Positions 59,629 to 64,000 of a DNA stretch of 64,000 bases are shown piece after piece. The position numbers and the translations under genes are program-made. The notes below the pieces were generated by a model, which saw only the letters and a program-made list of their open reading frames with translations, did no database searches and was not told where the DNA came from. This stretch comes from Neocallimastix lanati (nom. inval.) (taxonomy: Eukaryota; Neocallimastigomycota; Neocallimastigomycetes; Neocallimastigales; Neocallimastigaceae). Position 1 is the first letter of the stretch. The number at the start of each line of letters is the position of its first letter. The stretch spans positions 603,501-667,500 of the forward strand of contig JACVTC010000038.1 of assembly GCA_016946835.1 (NCBI GenBank). The letters run 5' to 3'.

Positions 59629-59815
59629 TATTATTTATTATTTATTATTTATTATTTATTATTTTATTATTTTATTATTTATTATTTATTATTTATTATT
59701 TATTGTTTATTATTTATAATTTATTAGTTATTAGTTATTTAATTATTTAATATTTATTTATTATTTATTATTTATTATTATTTATTATTTATTATTATTT
59801 ATTATTTATTATATA
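59629..59815. repeat. (TTATTTA)n heptamer array, second block
   Basis: Two short blocks (about 59629-59712 and 59752-59815) of the same heptamer, separated by irregular TTAGTTATT sequence. Confidence 0.85.
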
Positions 59816-60485
59816 TTATATATTATATATTATATTTATTATAATTTTAATATATATAATTTGATTTATATAATTTTTTAATATATTTTAATATATATAT
59901 ATATTTTTTTGCAAAGCAATTACTTCGCCCTTCATTAACCTTTTTAGTATTACATCAAATTATTCTTTAACAATTTGATAAATGTATCATAGAACTTAAT
60001 TGAATTTTGTACTAAGTAATTTATTTTATTTTATAATAAAATTCTAATATAAAAAAAAAAGAATTAAAAACTTAAGAAAGTGAAAAAGAAATTGTTCTTT
60101 ATTTTTTTTTTTTTTATTATATTTAAAGTTATATTTAAACTATATATATATACTTTTCCTTAATTTTCAATAATTTAATTTAAAAGTATAATAGATGAAA
60201 AAAAAAAAAAAAAATAAAAAAATAAAAAGAAATTAGGAAATTTATACTTCATAATATAAAATTTAACATTTTTAGATATTCTATTTTGTCTTTTCTAATT
60301 ATAAAGAATAATATAGAAAGTAATTAAATCTTATTTTATTATAATAAGCTTTATTGATATATTGTCATAATTATATTATTAATAAACTTTAATATACATT
60401 ATATATATAAGATTTATATTGCTTATATATAATTATTATACATTTACATTATGAATGACATCAGTAAAGATTCAGTGTAAATGAA

Positions 60486-60536
<51 letters not shown>

Positions 60537-60953
60537 TAATAAAAAACTTATTGCTAAATCACAATTGACTTAGCAATAAGGTTTTTTTTTTTTTTTTTTT
60601 TTTATACATAATCATGTGTAAATCTATAGATGATTGTTATTATTTTGTTATTAATTGTTCTTATTTGTTAAAAAATATAATTTATGATTTACTATTAAAT
60701 ATATATATATACATATGTATTAAAAAAAAAAAAAAATTAGAATAAAAAATATTAAATAAATAAATAAATATTTATTTAATTAATTAATATTTTAATTAAA
60801 AAAGAATGATTTCTTGAAATGTAATTTCTTATAATCTTTTATTGATTACTTTATTTAATATATTAATAATTTTTATTTTTATGAATTAATATATTAGTAC
60901 TTAAAAATGATTTTAAATATATATGAAATTAAAATATATATATATATTATTTA
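59816..60953. other. 3' flank of paralogue C, AT-rich
   Basis: No gene was recognised. The stretch includes an (AAAT)n run (60482-60521), a perfect hairpin (60547-60580, listed separately) and short TATA-type runs. A slightly GC-richer patch at 59908-60000 has no frame. Confidence 0.65.
60547..60580. terminator. Perfect 11-bp hairpin flanked by A and T runs
   Basis: CTTATTGCTAA (60547-60557) and TTAGCAATAAG (60570-60580) form a perfect 11-bp stem with a 12-nt loop (ATCACAATTGAC). It is preceded by six As and followed by about 22 Ts. A transcript from either strand would form the stem followed by a U run. It lies about 370 bp past the stop of paralogue C. It resembles a Pol III or intrinsic terminator, but its function in a fungal nucleus is unproven. 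Confidence 0.4.
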
Positions 60954-62029
60954 TTAAATTGTATCATTTAATTTAATATTAAAAGTTTTATCTTTAACTG
61001 ATTTTTTGGCTTGATAAATTAATAATTTAATGTTTTGTATATAGTTTTCTACACTAGAAAAATAGGTATACATTTTTTTTAATAATTCTAAATAAAAATA
61101 GCATGGGGCTAGAGTATCCTGAGGATAGGAGGAAAACGATGAAAATTTTGAGGAACTTCGATGATAATAATTTTTATATTTTTTTTCTTGTGTTGCCACA
61201 TAACGTAAAACGTATACAATACAACATTGATAAAATACCCAAGCTTTTCCATATGAAAAACGTAAAATATTATTATTCTCTTCCGCTGCCTCCAATAATA
61301 ACAATAATCCTATAGTACAATCATCTGCAGTTTTTGATGCAATAGCAATAGATTTAGCTATAGGATATACATTTGCTTTTTCCGGATGATCAATAACAAA
61401 TTGGGCATAAATACGATTAATATAAATTCTTTGTCCACCGGTGATAAGAGAAAATTTTGTCCAATTTTTTTGTTTATAAAAACTATTTAAATTATTAATT
61501 GCTTTATACATTTCATAAACTGTTTTACAACTGTTATTATTTTCAATTTCAATTTTAAGCAAATCATGTTTTGTTTTAAAAAAGGTTTCATCTTGAGATA
61601 TTCTTCTCAATATTTCTGAATAGCATTGTCTACTATCTTTGGCAATATTATTTTCAAATAAATAACTGATAGAAGTATTTTGTAAATTTACTTCATTACT
61701 TGAAATTTTGTTATCACCATTAGTATTATTCTCATTACTAATAATAATCTTATTATTATTTCCATTATTAATATTAATATTAATATTACTATTATTTTCA
61801 TTATTAATATTACTCTTTTTATTATTCTCGTTATTAATATTACTCTCATTTTTATTCTCATTATTATTATTATTATTATTACTCTCATTAGTATTCGCAA
61901 TATTATTATTATTATTATTATTATAATTATTATTATTGTTATAATTATCGCCGTTACCATTATCATTTTTATTATCGTTATTGTTGTTGCTATTTTCACG
62001 ATTATTAGTATTTATGTTTATATTTTTAC

Positions 62030-62105
<76 letters not shown>

Positions 62106-63866
62106 GCTATTATTATTGCTATTTAAATCGCTATAAATTGTCTTTTGATTTTTAGAATAAAAATGTCTAAAAATTGAAGGATTGCTTTTAAGATATTCTT
62201 CATCATTTAAATCATCAGGGATATCAAGATAATAAGAAAAATCTTCAGCAATATCGTTAAAACAAATTAATGTCATATTTTCTACTTCTTTAAAAAAATA
62301 TTGTTGAACTTTTATAATATCTGTATTAACAACGTCTATATCCTCAAGAGTAAAATCATTTTTTTTCATTTTTTCAGTTAAATGAAATATTTCTAAAATT
62401 AAAAGTCCCGCACTCATCACAAAATATTGAAAATCAGTAGATTTTGTCTTATTTGTTATGCATATTAAAATTTTTGAACGTTTATCAATGAATTTACGAA
62501 TTTCTTCTTTAAATTTTGATTTATCAATAAATAATACATTAAGCCATGTATCATACCCTACAAATGCAAATGATATATCTTTCATTATCTGTATTTCATC
62601 TGCTAAATTATCCATATTATTATTTTGATTACTATAATAAAAATAGCTATCATTAACAATTCTCATTCCAAAACCTGAATAAACCCATGACTGATTATTC
62701 CCGGATTCTTTAATATTTTAATTTAATTATAATATTAATATAAAATATATATATATATTTATATATAATGTAAAGTATATAAAATATACAAGTATAAAAT
62801 ATAAAAATACATGAATATAAAATATATAAAATATTTGAATATATATATATATATATAATTAATAAAATTACAAATAATAAAAATATGAAATCTATTATAA
62901 ATGAAAAACTAGTTATTTATTATTATTTTTTAAAATAATAATAATAATATAATAATAAATATATATATATAAAATTAAATATGTTAAAGAATAAATTACC
63001 ATAAATTGTAACTAAAAATATTGCTTGCAAAAGCTGAGCGCAAACTTTTTTATAATTTTGATATATTAATGTTTTTGCTTTTGAAATATATTCTTCTGCC
63101 ATTTGAACATTTATATTTGGTTGAAAAAGATAGGCCATTGAATACATTGCAAAAAGTAAATATTTTGAAAGAGAATCGGTTTTTATATATTCTGTGAAAG
63201 TATTATATTTAACAATAGGATAATTTGGATGAAAATATTTATAATAATAATCAATGACTGAATAATTTATCAATTCTGATTCTATTACTTGTCCTTCTTC
63301 AATTTTTAAATTATTTTTAAAGTTTATATTAGTCTCATAATTAATGAAATTATTATATATTGTTGGTGTAACATTAACATCCTTTGATTTCGTATAAATT
63401 TTAATTAAATTTTCAATAAATTTTACAGAATCATTTACATTATTTTTATTTTTTTCTGAATTATTATCTACATATATATATATATATTAAATTACATGTA
63501 TAACATAATAAAATTTAGAATTTATTTTATTTTATTCTTTTAAATTTTAAATTTTAAATTTTAAAAAAACTTCAATATTATACCTTCATTTTCTTTTTTA
63601 TGCTTTTTATATTTTCTCTTTTCTCTTTTCTGTTGTGGACCTAAATTAAATAATTTTATAATAAAATTTTATTTTTATTTTACACAAATTTAATAATTAT
63701 ATTAAATATTAATAAAATATATATATTAAAAGTTTTTTTTTTTTTTTTTTTTTTTAAATTACCTCTTTTTTTTGGAAATGGATTATAATAACAAACATAA
63801 TTATATTGTAAACATGTTAGACATTTTGGTCTTTCTCCAGTACACTTTCTTCTTTTTTTACGACAA
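60954..63866 (-). CDS. Zn2Cys6 fungal transcription factor, paralogue C (5' partial)
   Basis: Four exons are inside the window (minus): 63866-63763, 63640-63584, 63467-63000 and 62707-60954, 793 residues. The first coding exon, with the first Cys pair member and N-terminus, must lie beyond the right edge. The visible zinc-cluster part reads CRKKRRKCTGERPKCLTC, then LQYNYVCYYNP. The linker exon is GPQQKREKRKYKKHKKENE. The middle homology region has YYYKYFHPNYPIVKYNTF and QSWVYSGFGMRI. A long Asn tract with Glu/Lys/Ser follows. C-terminal blocks YPIAKSIAIASKTADDCT and SSYPQDTLAPCYFYLELL match A and B. A and C share more features (ESGx2QSW, FSYGKAW) with each other than with B, so B seems the more divergent copy. 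Confidence 0.92.
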
Positions 63867-64000
63867 CTAAAAATATATCATTATTGTATAATGGATAAGA
63901 AGAAAGTAAAAATTATTTAATATTTATAAATTAAAATTTTTATAAATAAATTTTATTCATAAATATTATTTTTTATCATTTTTATTTTTATTTTAATTTT

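Overview
The window is eukaryotic nuclear DNA of extreme A+T content. Intergenic DNA is almost pure A/T, with homopolymers of up to about 60 bases and AAT, AAAT and ATTTATT repeat arrays. Genes stand out only where the G+C content rises. Three features point to an anaerobic gut fungus (Neocallimastigomycota): fungal Zn2Cys6 regulators with asparagine-rich linkers, an intronless bacterial-type aminotransferase, and short AT-rich introns with GTAA/GTAT donors and TAG/AAG acceptors. The placement is an inference. Dictyostelium has similar base composition, but it does not typically carry tandem fungal-type Zn2Cys6 regulators.

Layout. 1-11.2 kb holds no intact gene. It carries a 2.1-kb heptamer satellite (2098-4172), a foldback element (5740-5960), a minisatellite with poly-T spacers (7179-7544), a 507-bp tandem duplication and several decayed, possibly once coding islands up to 10.5 kb. 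11.2-14.2 kb is the theta subunit gene of the CCT chaperonin (minus strand, 6 exons, 545 aa). 15.6-16.2 kb is a BTB/POZ-like protein (minus). 20.1-21.2 kb is a secretory-pathway, cysteine-rich, single-pass membrane protein (minus, 2 exons). About 11 kb of gene desert follows, up to a small two-exon membrane-protein candidate at 32.4-32.9 kb (minus). 39.2-42.2 kb is an ING-family PHD-finger histone reader (plus, 10 exons including an 8-nt microexon). 44.3-45.5 kb is a class I/II aminotransferase (plus, one exon) that resembles bacterial LL-diaminopimelate-aminotransferase-like enzymes. 47.4 kb to the right end holds three tandem, same-strand paralogues of one Zn2Cys6 transcription-factor family. 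The last of these is cut by the window edge.

Exon boundaries were worked out by hand from splice signals, reading phase and family alignment. In every multi-exon gene the exon lengths sum to a whole number of codons. I see no operon-like or pathway-like grouping. The only clear functional cluster is the three regulators, which share intron positions and phases and so arose by duplication. Possible novelties are a 15-bp iterated inverted-repeat family seen at two loci, a tRNA-D-arm-like GC island flanked by long T tracts, the heptamer satellite with higher-order structure, and the paralogue array with two-phase-symmetric linker exons.
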